Shown: positions 6,165-11,617 of the stretch, piece by piece
Numbering within the stretch: the stretch's first letter is position 1
Layout: every line of letters starts with the position of its first letter
NCBI GenBank assembly: GCA_044222685.1
Contig: JBGAMU010000130.1
Location: 1-11,617, forward strand
Source of the DNA: JAEUPI01 sp044222685
Lineage (GTDB): Bacteria; Pseudomonadota; Gammaproteobacteria; Burkholderiales; Burkholderiaceae_C
Length of the DNA: 11,617 bases
Direction: 5' to 3'
Program-made: the position numbers and the translations under genes
Notes under the pieces: model-generated
Seen by the model: the letters and a program-made list of their open reading frames with translations, nothing else
Told to the model about the DNA's origin: nothing
Databases searched by the model: none

Positions 6165-7754
6165 ATGTTGACAGTAGAACGGGCCAACGGCCACCCCGCG
6201 GCAGCGGCGAGCGCGGCGACCTCGGCGCCTGCCCGGCCGCATGCCATCGTCATCGGCAGCGGCTTCGGCGGCCTCGCGGCCGCGGTGCGGCTGGGTGCCC
6301 GCGGCTACCGGGTGACCGTGCTCGAGCAGCTCGACGCGCCCGGCGGCCGCGCCTACGTGTACCGCCAGGACGGCTTCACCTTCGACGCCGGGCCCACCGT
6401 GATCACCGCGCCGTTCCTGCTCGAGGAGCTGTGGGCGTTGTGCGGGCGGCGCCTGGCCGACGACGTCGAGCTGCGCCCGGTGTCGCCGTTCTACCGCATC
6501 CGCTTCGACGACGGCGAGTGCTTCGACTACAGCGGAGATGCGCAGGCGATGCGCGCCGAGGTCACCCGGCTCGCGCCTGCTGACCTCGCCGGCTACGAGC
6601 GCTTTCTCGCCGCCAGCGAGGCGATCTACAAGGTCGGCTTCGAGCAGCTCGGCCACGTGCCCTTCGAGCGCGTCGGCGACATGGCGCGCGTGCTGCCCGA
6701 CCTGGTGCGGCTGCAGAGCTGGCGCACGGTGTACGGCCTGGCCAGCCGCTATGTGCGCGACCGGCGGCTGCGCATGGTGCTGACCTTCCAGTCGCTGCTG
6801 GTCGGCGGCAACCCTTTCACCACCACCTCGGTGTACTGCCTGATCGCGTTCCTCGAGCGGCGCTGGGGCGTTCACTTCGCGATGGGCGGCACCGGCAGCC
6901 TGGTGCGCGGCCTGGTCGGGCTGATCGAGGGCCAGGGCGGTGTGCTGCGTTGCCACGCGCGCGTCGCCGAGATCACGGTGGCGCAGGGCGCGGCCACCGG
7001 CGTGCGGCTGGCCAGCGGCGAGACGCTGGCGGCCGACGTGGTGATCAGCAACGCGGATTCCGCCACCACCTACAAGCACCTGCTGGCCCCCGAGCACCGC
7101 AAGCGCTGGACCGACGCGCGCATCGAGGGTTCGCGCTACTCGATGAGCCTGTTCGTCTGGTACTTCGGCACGCGCCGCCAGTACCCGGACCTCGCCCACC
7201 ACACCATCGTGCTCGGGCCGCGCTACCGCGAGCTGCTGGCCGACATCTTTCGCGACAAGCGGCTGGCCGCCGACTTCAGCCTCTACCTGCACCGGCCGAC
7301 GGCGACCGATCCGTCGCTGGCGCCGCCGGGCTGCGATGCGTTCTACGCGTTGTCGCCGGTGCCGCATCAGCAGAGCGGCATCGACTGGCGGCAGCAGGCC
7401 GAGCCGTATCGCCAGGCGGTGCAGCAACGCCTGCACGATACGCTGCTGCCCGGCCTGGCCGATCAGATCGTCACCTCGCGCGTGCTGACGCCGCTCGACT
7501 TCGAGACGCGGCTGTCGTCGTTCCGCGGCGCGGCCTTCGGTCTCGAGCCGGTGCTCACGCAGAGTGCGTGGTTCCGCCCGCACAACCGCAGCGAGGAGGT
7601 CGAGCGGCTCTATCTCGTCGGCGCCGGCACGCACCCCGGTGCCGGTCTGCCGGGCGTGCTGTCGTCGGCGCGCGTGCTCGATGCGATCGTGCCGCATGCC
7701 GACGAGCTGGCGCCGTCGTTCGCGCCGCGGGGGGCTCGCGATGCCGGCCGCTGA
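6165..7754 (+). CDS. crtI: Phytoene desaturase
   Basis: The 529-residue FAD-dependent desaturase converts phytoene to neurosporene and/or lycopene in three or four steps. The dinucleotide-binding motif is VIGSGFGGLAAAVRLGARG (29-47), followed by LEQLDAPGGRA and FDAGPTVIT, all typical of CrtI. The C-terminal family signature LYLVGAGTHPGAGLPGVLSSARVL is at about 482-505. The start ATG at 6165 has about 25 extra residues, rich in Ala, before the Rossmann fold, which is slightly long, but no better in-frame ATG follows before the motif. The gene overlaps crtB by 14 bp, so the two are translationally coupled. It is distinguished from CrtD in the same window by the GAGTHPGAGLPGVLSSAR end, where CrtD has GGSVHPGPGVPMVAVSGR. 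Number of desaturation steps cannot be read from the sequence. Confidence 0.95.
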   Translation: MLTVERANGHPAAAASAATSAPARPHAIVIGSGFGGLAAAVRLGARGYRVTVLEQLDAPGGRAYVYRQDGFTFDAGPTVITAPFLLEELWALCGRRLADDVELRPVSPFYRIRFDDGECFDYSGDAQAMRAEVTRLAPADLAGYERFLAASEAIYKVGFEQLGHVPFERVGDMARVLPDLVRLQSWRTVYGLASRYVRDRRLRMVLTFQSLLVGGNPFTTTSVYCLIAFLERRWGVHFAMGGTGSLVRGLVGLIEGQGGVLRCHARVAEITVAQGAATGVRLASGETLAADVVISNADSATTYKHLLAPEHRKRWTDARIEGSRYSMSLFVWYFGTRRQYPDLAHHTIVLGPRYRELLADIFRDKRLAADFSLYLHRPTATDPSLAPPGCDAFYALSPVPHQQSGIDWRQQAEPYRQAVQQRLHDTLLPGLADQIVTSRVLTPLDFETRLSSFRGAAFGLEPVLTQSAWFRPHNRSEEVERLYLVGAGTHPGAGLPGVLSSARVLDAIVPHADELAPSFAPRGARDAGR

Positions 7755-8793
7755 CGCCGAACGCGACGATCTGGCCGCCTGCCGCGCGCTGCTGGCCAAC
7801 GGGTCGCGCACCTTCCTGGCGGCGTCGTGGCTGCTGCCGCGCGCGGTGCGTGATCCGGCCTGTGCGCTCTATGCGTTCTGTCGGCTGGCCGACGACGAGG
7901 TCGACGGTCGCGACGACGCGGCGGCCGGCGTGCGGCGCATGCGCGAGCGGCTCGACGGCCTCTACGCCGGCCGGCCGGCGGCGCATGCGGCCGATCGCGC
8001 GCTGGCGCAGGTGGTGCGCCGCCATGCCATCCCGCAGGCGCTGCCGGCGGCGCTGATCGAAGGCTTCGAGTGGGACGCGCAGGGCCGCCGCTACGAGACC
8101 GTCGAGGATTTGCATGCCTACGCGGCGCGCGTGGCCGGCAGCGTCGGCGCGATGATGGCGCTGCTGATGGGCCAGCGTTCGCCGGCCGCACTGGCACGCG
8201 CCTGCGACCTGGGCGTCGCGATGCAGCTGTCGAACATCGCGCGCGACGTCGGCGAGGATGCGCGCCTCGGCCGCGTCTACCTGCCGCTGGCCTGGCTGCG
8301 CGACGCCGGCATCGACGCCGCGCACTGGCTCGAGCGGCCGCATCATTCGCCCGCGCTCGGCGCAGTGGTGCAGCGCCTGCTGCGCGAGGCGGACGCGCTG
8401 TATGCGCGCGTCGACGCCGGTGTCGCGGCGCTGCCGCTGCCCTGTCGTCCCGGCATCAATGCCGCGCGCTTCCTGTACGCACAGATCGGCCTCGAGGTCG
8501 AGCGCCGCGGCCTCAATGCCGTCGATGCGCGCGCCGTGGTGTCGCGCCGACGCAAGGCGCTCGGTCTGGCGCGTGCGCTGACGACGCTCACGCCGACGCC
8601 AGCCGCGGTGGCGGCGCCGCCATTGCCGGCGACCGCCTATCTGGTCGACGCGGCGGCGCACGCGCTGCCACCGGTGCCGGCCGCGCACGCGGCGTGGTGG
8701 AACCTGGCGCAGCGTGTGGTCGGCGTGGTCGAGCTGTTCGACCGCCTCGAGCGGCAGGACCGCCGCCACTCCCGCGCACACGCGACGGGGTGA
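7741..8793 (+). CDS. crtB: Phytoene synthase
   Basis: The 350-residue prenyl transferase condenses two geranylgeranyl diphosphates into phytoene. Both Asp-rich Mg-diphosphate sites are present: DDEVD at 51-55 within LYAFCRLADDEVDG, and DVGED at 169-173 within NIARDVGEDARLGRVYLP. The ATG at 7741 overlaps the crtI end (TGA 7752-7754). The frame is open further upstream (from 7564), but that part is only the crtI gene read in another frame, and the family N-terminus fits residue 1 here. Upstream bases are G-rich (GGGGGG about 10 bases before the ATG) and may serve as ribosome binding site. The C-terminal 60 residues are Ala/Pro-rich and less conserved. Confidence 0.95.
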   Translation: MPAADAERDDLAACRALLANGSRTFLAASWLLPRAVRDPACALYAFCRLADDEVDGRDDAAAGVRRMRERLDGLYAGRPAAHAADRALAQVVRRHAIPQALPAALIEGFEWDAQGRRYETVEDLHAYAARVAGSVGAMMALLMGQRSPAALARACDLGVAMQLSNIARDVGEDARLGRVYLPLAWLRDAGIDAAHWLERPHHSPALGAVVQRLLREADALYARVDAGVAALPLPCRPGINAARFLYAQIGLEVERRGLNAVDARAVVSRRRKALGLARALTTLTPTPAAVAAPPLPATAYLVDAAAHALPPVPAAHAAWWNLAQRVVGVVELFDRLERQDRRHSRAHATG

Positions 8794-8812
8794 TCACCGT
8801 GGGCCCACCGGC

Positions 8813-9103
8813 ATGAGCGGCGGACTGCCGCTGATCGCGCTCGAGATCTTTCTCGGCTTCGGTGTGCCGCTGGCCTGGGCCATCTGGGAGCTGCTGGCCC
8901 TGCGCAAGTACCGCGAGCGCGACCGCGAGCACGCGCGTGCGCAGCGCGCTGCCGCCCAGGACGCCGGCACCGCGTCGGCTGTCAGCCCGGCCGACGCGGC
9001 ATGCGAAACGGCAGCATCGCCTGCACCCAGCGCCGGGCAAAGCGATCGAGCTGCAGACTCTCGTGCATCGCGCGCACCGGCTGGCCCGCCCAGCGCGCAT
9101 TGA
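8813..9103 (+). CDS. Small putative single-span membrane protein of unknown function
   Basis: The 96-residue product starts with a hydrophobic stretch (about residues 4-30, LPLIALEIFLGFGVPLAWAIWELLAL), followed by a positive, charged segment (RKYRERDREHARAQR) and an Ala/Ser/Pro-rich tail. This is the pattern of a single membrane helix with a cytoplasmic tail (positive-inside inference). I do not recognise a named family. It starts 19 bp after crtB, so it probably ends the crtI-crtB operon. Its last 122 bp (8982-9103) are antisense to the 3' end of crtC, and the tail encoded there (from about residue 57) looks low-complexity. The start has no good Shine-Dalgarno. The clear helix and the position support a real gene; the tail may be a by-product of the overlap. 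Confidence 0.6.
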   Translation: MSGGLPLIALEIFLGFGVPLAWAIWELLALRKYRERDREHARAQRAAAQDAGTASAVSPADAACETAASPAPSAGQSDRAADSRASRAPAGPPSAH

Positions 9104-9905
9104 CCAGCGAGCGCGCGTAGAACGGCCCGTCTTCCAGCGTGCGCTGCACCTGTGCTGCAGCACTGGCGTCGCTGCGCGTGGTGCGCCCGATGCCCCAGCG
9201 GCTGGCAGGCAGGTCGGCCGGCGGCGGCGCAGCGAAGGTTTCGCTCTCGCCGTGGCGGCCGAAACGCAGCGCCAGCGTGGCCCGGCTGCCGTCGCGCCGC
9301 CACGCGTCGTACAGCACCGCCGCGTCGCCGCCCGGCAGCGCGGCCCGCGACCAGTGCCAGTGCCTGAAGCCGTCTTCCAGCGGCGCGTCGCCGTCGTTGG
9401 TGTCGAGATAACCGTGCCCTTGCCAGCGCAGCTGCGGCTCGCTCAGGCTGACCTCGACGCGGGCACGCGGCGCGATCGGCCACCAGCGGTGCAGGCCCGG
9501 TTCATCGAGCGCGTGTCGGCGCCCGTGCAGCGCCAGCGGAAACAAGCGCACGGTGCCCCGGATGCGGCGGGGCCAGGGTGCGGTCACCTCGTCGAGTTCG
9601 AGCACCAGCGCATCGCCGACCCAGCGCCAGCTGCTCGGGCCGATCTGCAGCGTCTGCGGCGACCGCTGCAGCGCGTCGCGACCGCGCTCGGTCATCGTCC
9701 AGCGTTTGCCGCCGCCGGGCCGGTACAGCGACAGATTGATCGCGTTGTGCTGCAGCGGGTCGGCCGCGCCGTGCGGCGCGCGCGCACGGGCCCAGGCGTA
9801 GTACGGCGAGAACACGCTGCCGACGAAGGCGATCGCGACCAGGGCCTCGCGGCCGTCGTCACTCAGCGCGTCGAGATACCACCAGGCGTAGCCGCCGCGC
9901 GCCAC
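8982..9905 (-). CDS. crtC: Hydroxyneurosporene synthase (carotenoid 1,2-hydratase)
   Basis: CrtC adds water to the 1,2 double bond of neurosporene or lycopene derivatives in spheroidene and spirilloxanthin synthesis. The family N-terminus GGYAWWYLDALSDDGREAL is clear, followed by AFVGSVFSPYYAWAR, HNAINLSLYRPGGGKRWTMTERGR and RWWPIAPRARVEV. The only plausible start is GTG at 9903-9905, giving 307 residues (MARGGYAWWY). It lies inside crtD: the two overlap by 43 bp on the same strand. Upstream of this GTG the frame is open to 10286, but it is the crtD gene read in another frame. A few upstream codons (FPDFDRG) look like the family's usual first residues, so the true start may be unusual. The 3' end is convergent with the small membrane-protein gene. 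Confidence 0.9.
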   Translation of the reverse strand: MARGGYAWWYLDALSDDGREALVAIAFVGSVFSPYYAWARARAPHGAADPLQHNAINLSLYRPGGGKRWTMTERGRDALQRSPQTLQIGPSSWRWVGDALVLELDEVTAPWPRRIRGTVRLFPLALHGRRHALDEPGLHRWWPIAPRARVEVSLSEPQLRWQGHGYLDTNDGDAPLEDGFRHWHWSRAALPGGDAAVLYDAWRRDGSRATLALRFGRHGESETFAAPPPADLPASRWGIGRTTRSDASAAAQVQRTLEDGPFYARSLVNARWAGQPVRAMHESLQLDRFARRWVQAMLPFRMPRRPG

Positions 9906-11443
9906 CCCGCGATCGAAGTCCGGGAAGCGATGGTCTGCAGCACCTGCTGCGCCGCCAGCCGACCCGACACCGCCACCATCGGCACACCAGGGCCCGGATG
10001 CACGCTGCCACCCGCCAGGTACAGGCCCGGGATCCGGCAGCGCGAGCCCGGGCGGCTGAACGACGCGTACCAGCCGTGCGTCGCCGGGCCGTACAGCGCT
10101 CCGCGCGACCCGGGAAACAGACGCTGGAAGTCCGCCGGTGTCGTGGTGATCGCCGGCGTCGGGCCGGGCATCAGGTGCAGGCCGCAACGTGCCAGGTGAT
10201 CGCGGGTGGTCTGCTCGCATCGTCGGATCTCCGTCGCGGTAAGGCTCGGCCGGCCGTCGCTGCAGGCCGGCGCGTTGACCAGGCACATCAGCCGTTCCGG
10301 CTCGTCGGATGACGGCGGCGGGCGCTGGGCGGCGGCCTCGCTGCGGTCCTGCGCGCAGACGTACACCGTCGGCGCCAGCGGCAGCCGCCGGTGGGTCAGG
10401 ATGTCGTGAAACTCGTCGCGATAGGCGTCCGAGAAGAACACGTTGTGGTGCGCCAGTGCGAAGCCTTCGCTGCGCGCCGTCAGGTGCCAGGTGAGCGCCG
10501 ACAACGAGCGCGGCGCGGCGGCCGTGCGCGCCGGCAGTGCGCGCTGTGCATCACGGCCGAGCAGCCCCTGCGTCAGCGCCGACACGTCGCCGTTGAACAC
10601 CACGTGGTCGGCCGGCAGGCGCTCGCCGTCGGCGAGCTCGACCCCGCAGGCCGCGCCTGCGCTCGACACCAGGATGCGCTCGACCGCGGTGTTCAGGCGC
10701 AATCGGGCGCCACGCGCCTGCGCCAGCGAGGCGAGGCACCCGGCCAGCGCGTGCATGCCGCCGGCCAGCTGCCAGACGCCGGCACGCTCGGCGTGCGCCA
10801 CCAGCATCAGCGTGGCCGGCGCGTGGAACGGCGACGAACCGCAATAGGTGGCATAACGCGCGAACAGCTGGCGCAGCCGCGGGTGCGTGAAATCGCGCTG
10901 CAGCTGCTGCCACAGGCTGCGGAACGGCTGGATCCGCAGCAGGCCGGGCAGGCCGCGCCAGCCCGCGCGGGCGACCAGCGACAGCGGCGACGGCCGCGGC
11001 GCCTGCATGAACGGCCGGTCGAGCGTCTCGAACACCTGCGCCGCGCGCAGGCTGAAGGCGCGGTAGCGGCGTGCCTCGGCGGCGCCGGCGAATGCGCCGA
11101 TCGCCGCCACGCTGGCGTCGAGGTCGGCAAACAGATCCAGGCATGCACCGTCGGCCCAGGCGTGGCGCGCCAGCGTGGCCAGCGGCTGCAGCACGAGATG
11201 GCGGTCGAGCCGCTCGCCGACCTCGTCGAACAGCGCGTCGAACACCGAGCGCAGCGTGAACACGGTAGGGCCGGCGTCGAACGTCCTGCCGCCAACCGCC
11301 ACCTGGCGCATCTTGCCGCCGGGCTGCGCCGCGCGTTCGACCACCGTGACGCCCAGCCCGGCATGGGCCAGCCGCAGCGCGGCCACGAGGCCACCGATGC
11401 CGGCGCCCACCACGATCACCCGGTCGCGCGCCATCAGCGGCAT
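9863..11443 (-). CDS. crtD: Methoxyneurosporene (hydroxyneurosporene) desaturase
   Basis: The 526-residue FAD-dependent desaturase of the CrtI/CrtD family introduces the C-3,4 double bond in acyclic hydroxy- or methoxy-carotenoids. The Rossmann motif VIVVGAGIGGLVAALRLAHAG is at about 9-29, then VVERAAQPGGKM and FDAGPTVFT. The C-terminal signature GLYLAGGSVHPGPGVPMVAVSGRLAAQ is at 473-499 and separates it from CrtI. The last 20 or so residues (SRTSIAGWRAAATPGGISTR) are encoded where crtC begins and are probably not conserved. Start: ATG 11443 (MPLMARDRV); an ATG three codons later (11434) is equally possible, and neither has a clear Shine-Dalgarno. It is the first gene of a crtD-crtC operon that diverges from the probable crtE across tandem PpsR operators. 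Confidence 0.93.
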   Translation of the reverse strand: MPLMARDRVIVVGAGIGGLVAALRLAHAGLGVTVVERAAQPGGKMRQVAVGGRTFDAGPTVFTLRSVFDALFDEVGERLDRHLVLQPLATLARHAWADGACLDLFADLDASVAAIGAFAGAAEARRYRAFSLRAAQVFETLDRPFMQAPRPSPLSLVARAGWRGLPGLLRIQPFRSLWQQLQRDFTHPRLRQLFARYATYCGSSPFHAPATLMLVAHAERAGVWQLAGGMHALAGCLASLAQARGARLRLNTAVERILVSSAGAACGVELADGERLPADHVVFNGDVSALTQGLLGRDAQRALPARTAAAPRSLSALTWHLTARSEGFALAHHNVFFSDAYRDEFHDILTHRRLPLAPTVYVCAQDRSEAAAQRPPPSSDEPERLMCLVNAPACSDGRPSLTATEIRRCEQTTRDHLARCGLHLMPGPTPAITTTPADFQRLFPGSRGALYGPATHGWYASFSRPGSRCRIPGLYLAGGSVHPGPGVPMVAVSGRLAAQQVLQTIASRTSIAGWRAAATPGGISTR

Positions 11444-11460
11444 CCCGAGATCGCTGCGGA

Positions 11461-11489
11461 TTGACGCTGCATCGTCATGTGTCTAGCAT
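11461..11489 (+). promoter_or_regulatory. Predicted promoter of the crtE-side operon
   Basis: A -35 TTGACG (11461-11466, 5 of 6) and a -10 TAGCAT (11484-11489, 4 of 6) are separated by 17 bp. The first PpsR operator covers the -10 and the expected transcription start; the second lies just downstream. Both placements suit repression. On the minus strand, TATGCT (11490 to 11485) could be a -10 for crtD, but I see no well-spaced -35. Confidence 0.5.
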
Positions 11490-11497
11490 ACATGACA
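11480..11497. promoter_or_regulatory. PpsR operator 1 between crtD and crtE
   Basis: TGTCTAGCATACATGACA is a perfect TGT-N12-ACA site. The symmetry extends outward to 7-bp arms, ATGTGTC and GACACAT (11477-11500), making it the strongest palindrome of this kind in the window. Confidence 0.88.
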
Positions 11498-11505
11498 CAT
11501 AAAGA

Positions 11506-11523
11506 TGTAATGCAACAATGACA
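11506..11523. promoter_or_regulatory. PpsR operator 2 between crtD and crtE
   Basis: TGTAATGCAACAATGACA is a second perfect TGT-N12-ACA site. It starts exactly 8 bp after operator 1, the spacing known for cooperative CrtJ/PpsR binding at tandem sites in Rhodobacter. Confidence 0.85.
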
Positions 11524-11560
11524 TTGGCGTCGACAACCGGGCCGCTGCGGCGTGCCACCT

Positions 11561-11565
11561 GGAGG
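11561..11565 (+). promoter_or_regulatory. Ribosome binding site of the probable crtE gene
   Basis: GGAGG ends 5 bases before the ATG at 11571. It is a good Shine-Dalgarno and supports that start over the in-frame ATG at 11583. Confidence 0.7.
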
Positions 11566-11570
11566 CCGCG

Positions 11571-11617
11571 ATGGATGGGGTGATGGCACGGATCGAGCAG
11601 GCCCTTCACGACGCGTT
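11571..11617 (+). CDS. crtE: Probable geranylgeranyl diphosphate synthase, first 15 codons (partial at window end)
   Basis: Only MDGVMARIEQALHDA is visible. The RIEQAL start is compatible with CrtE-type polyprenyl synthases, which make geranylgeranyl diphosphate for CrtB. The main support is context: it diverges from crtD, has tandem PpsR operators and a good ribosome binding site, and in Rubrivivax (recalled) crtE stands at this place. The Asp-rich catalytic motifs lie outside the window, so another bch or crt gene remains possible. Confidence 0.6.
   Translation, partial: MDGVMARIEQALHDA

Noticed and set aside
6045..7811. 588-codon open frame on the minus strand, antisense to crtI
   Set aside because: No recognisable motif, shadow composition, and it crosses the crtI promoter and start of crtB. 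The plus strand has unmistakable CrtI signatures.
9906..10286. N-terminal extension of crtC to 10286
   Set aside because: These codons are the crtD gene read in another frame and are Pro/Arg/Gly-rich. Only the last few resemble CrtC, which is reported as a finding.
10391..11464. 357-codon open frame on the plus strand, antisense to crtD
   Set aside because: Gln/Arg/His/Ala-rich shadow of a high-GC gene, with no domain. CrtD motifs are clear on the other strand.

Overview
The window is a high-GC piece of a photosynthesis gene cluster from a purple (bacteriochlorophyll a-containing) proteobacterium. Gene content, a crtI-crtB block and a crtD/crtE divergence resemble what I recall of Rubrivivax-type Burkholderiales (Betaproteobacteria). 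That assignment is inference; no marker gene in the window proves it.

Layout, left to right: the 3' part of bchD (Mg-chelatase subunit, +) runs into the window and meets bchO (-) tail to tail. A 79-bp gap separates bchO from a divergent heme oxygenase gene (+). The heme oxygenase gene converges on a bacteriophytochrome gene (-), with a hairpin that includes both stop codons. The phytochrome gene lies 14 bp downstream of ppsR (-), which encodes the PAS-PAS-PAS-HTH regulator of photosynthesis genes. A 198-bp control region separates ppsR from divergent crtI-crtB (+), followed by a small gene for a putative single-span membrane protein. That small gene overlaps convergent crtC by 122 bp. crtC overlaps the end of crtD (-). 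Finally, a 127-bp control region separates crtD from the start of a gene that is probably crtE (+), cut by the window edge.

The genes form two linked functions. One makes pigments: bacteriochlorophyll (bchD, bchO) and carotenoids of the spheroidene/spirilloxanthin type (crtE, crtB, crtI, crtC, crtD). The other is a light-sensing circuit: heme oxygenase makes biliverdin, the bacteriophytochrome binds it, and the phytochrome's non-kinase C-terminus probably docks to PpsR. PpsR in turn has perfect TGT-N12-ACA operators in the two control regions: one between ppsR and crtI, and two in tandem with an 8-bp gap between crtD and crtE.

The most notable points are this compact chromophore-sensor-repressor-target circuit, the single versus tandem operator architecture, a PpsR without a cysteine in its DNA-binding domain, the palindrome across two stop codons, and the unexplained small membrane-protein gene. 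There is no gene-free stretch over 300 bp. I saw no tRNA, rRNA, CRISPR array or insertion sequence.
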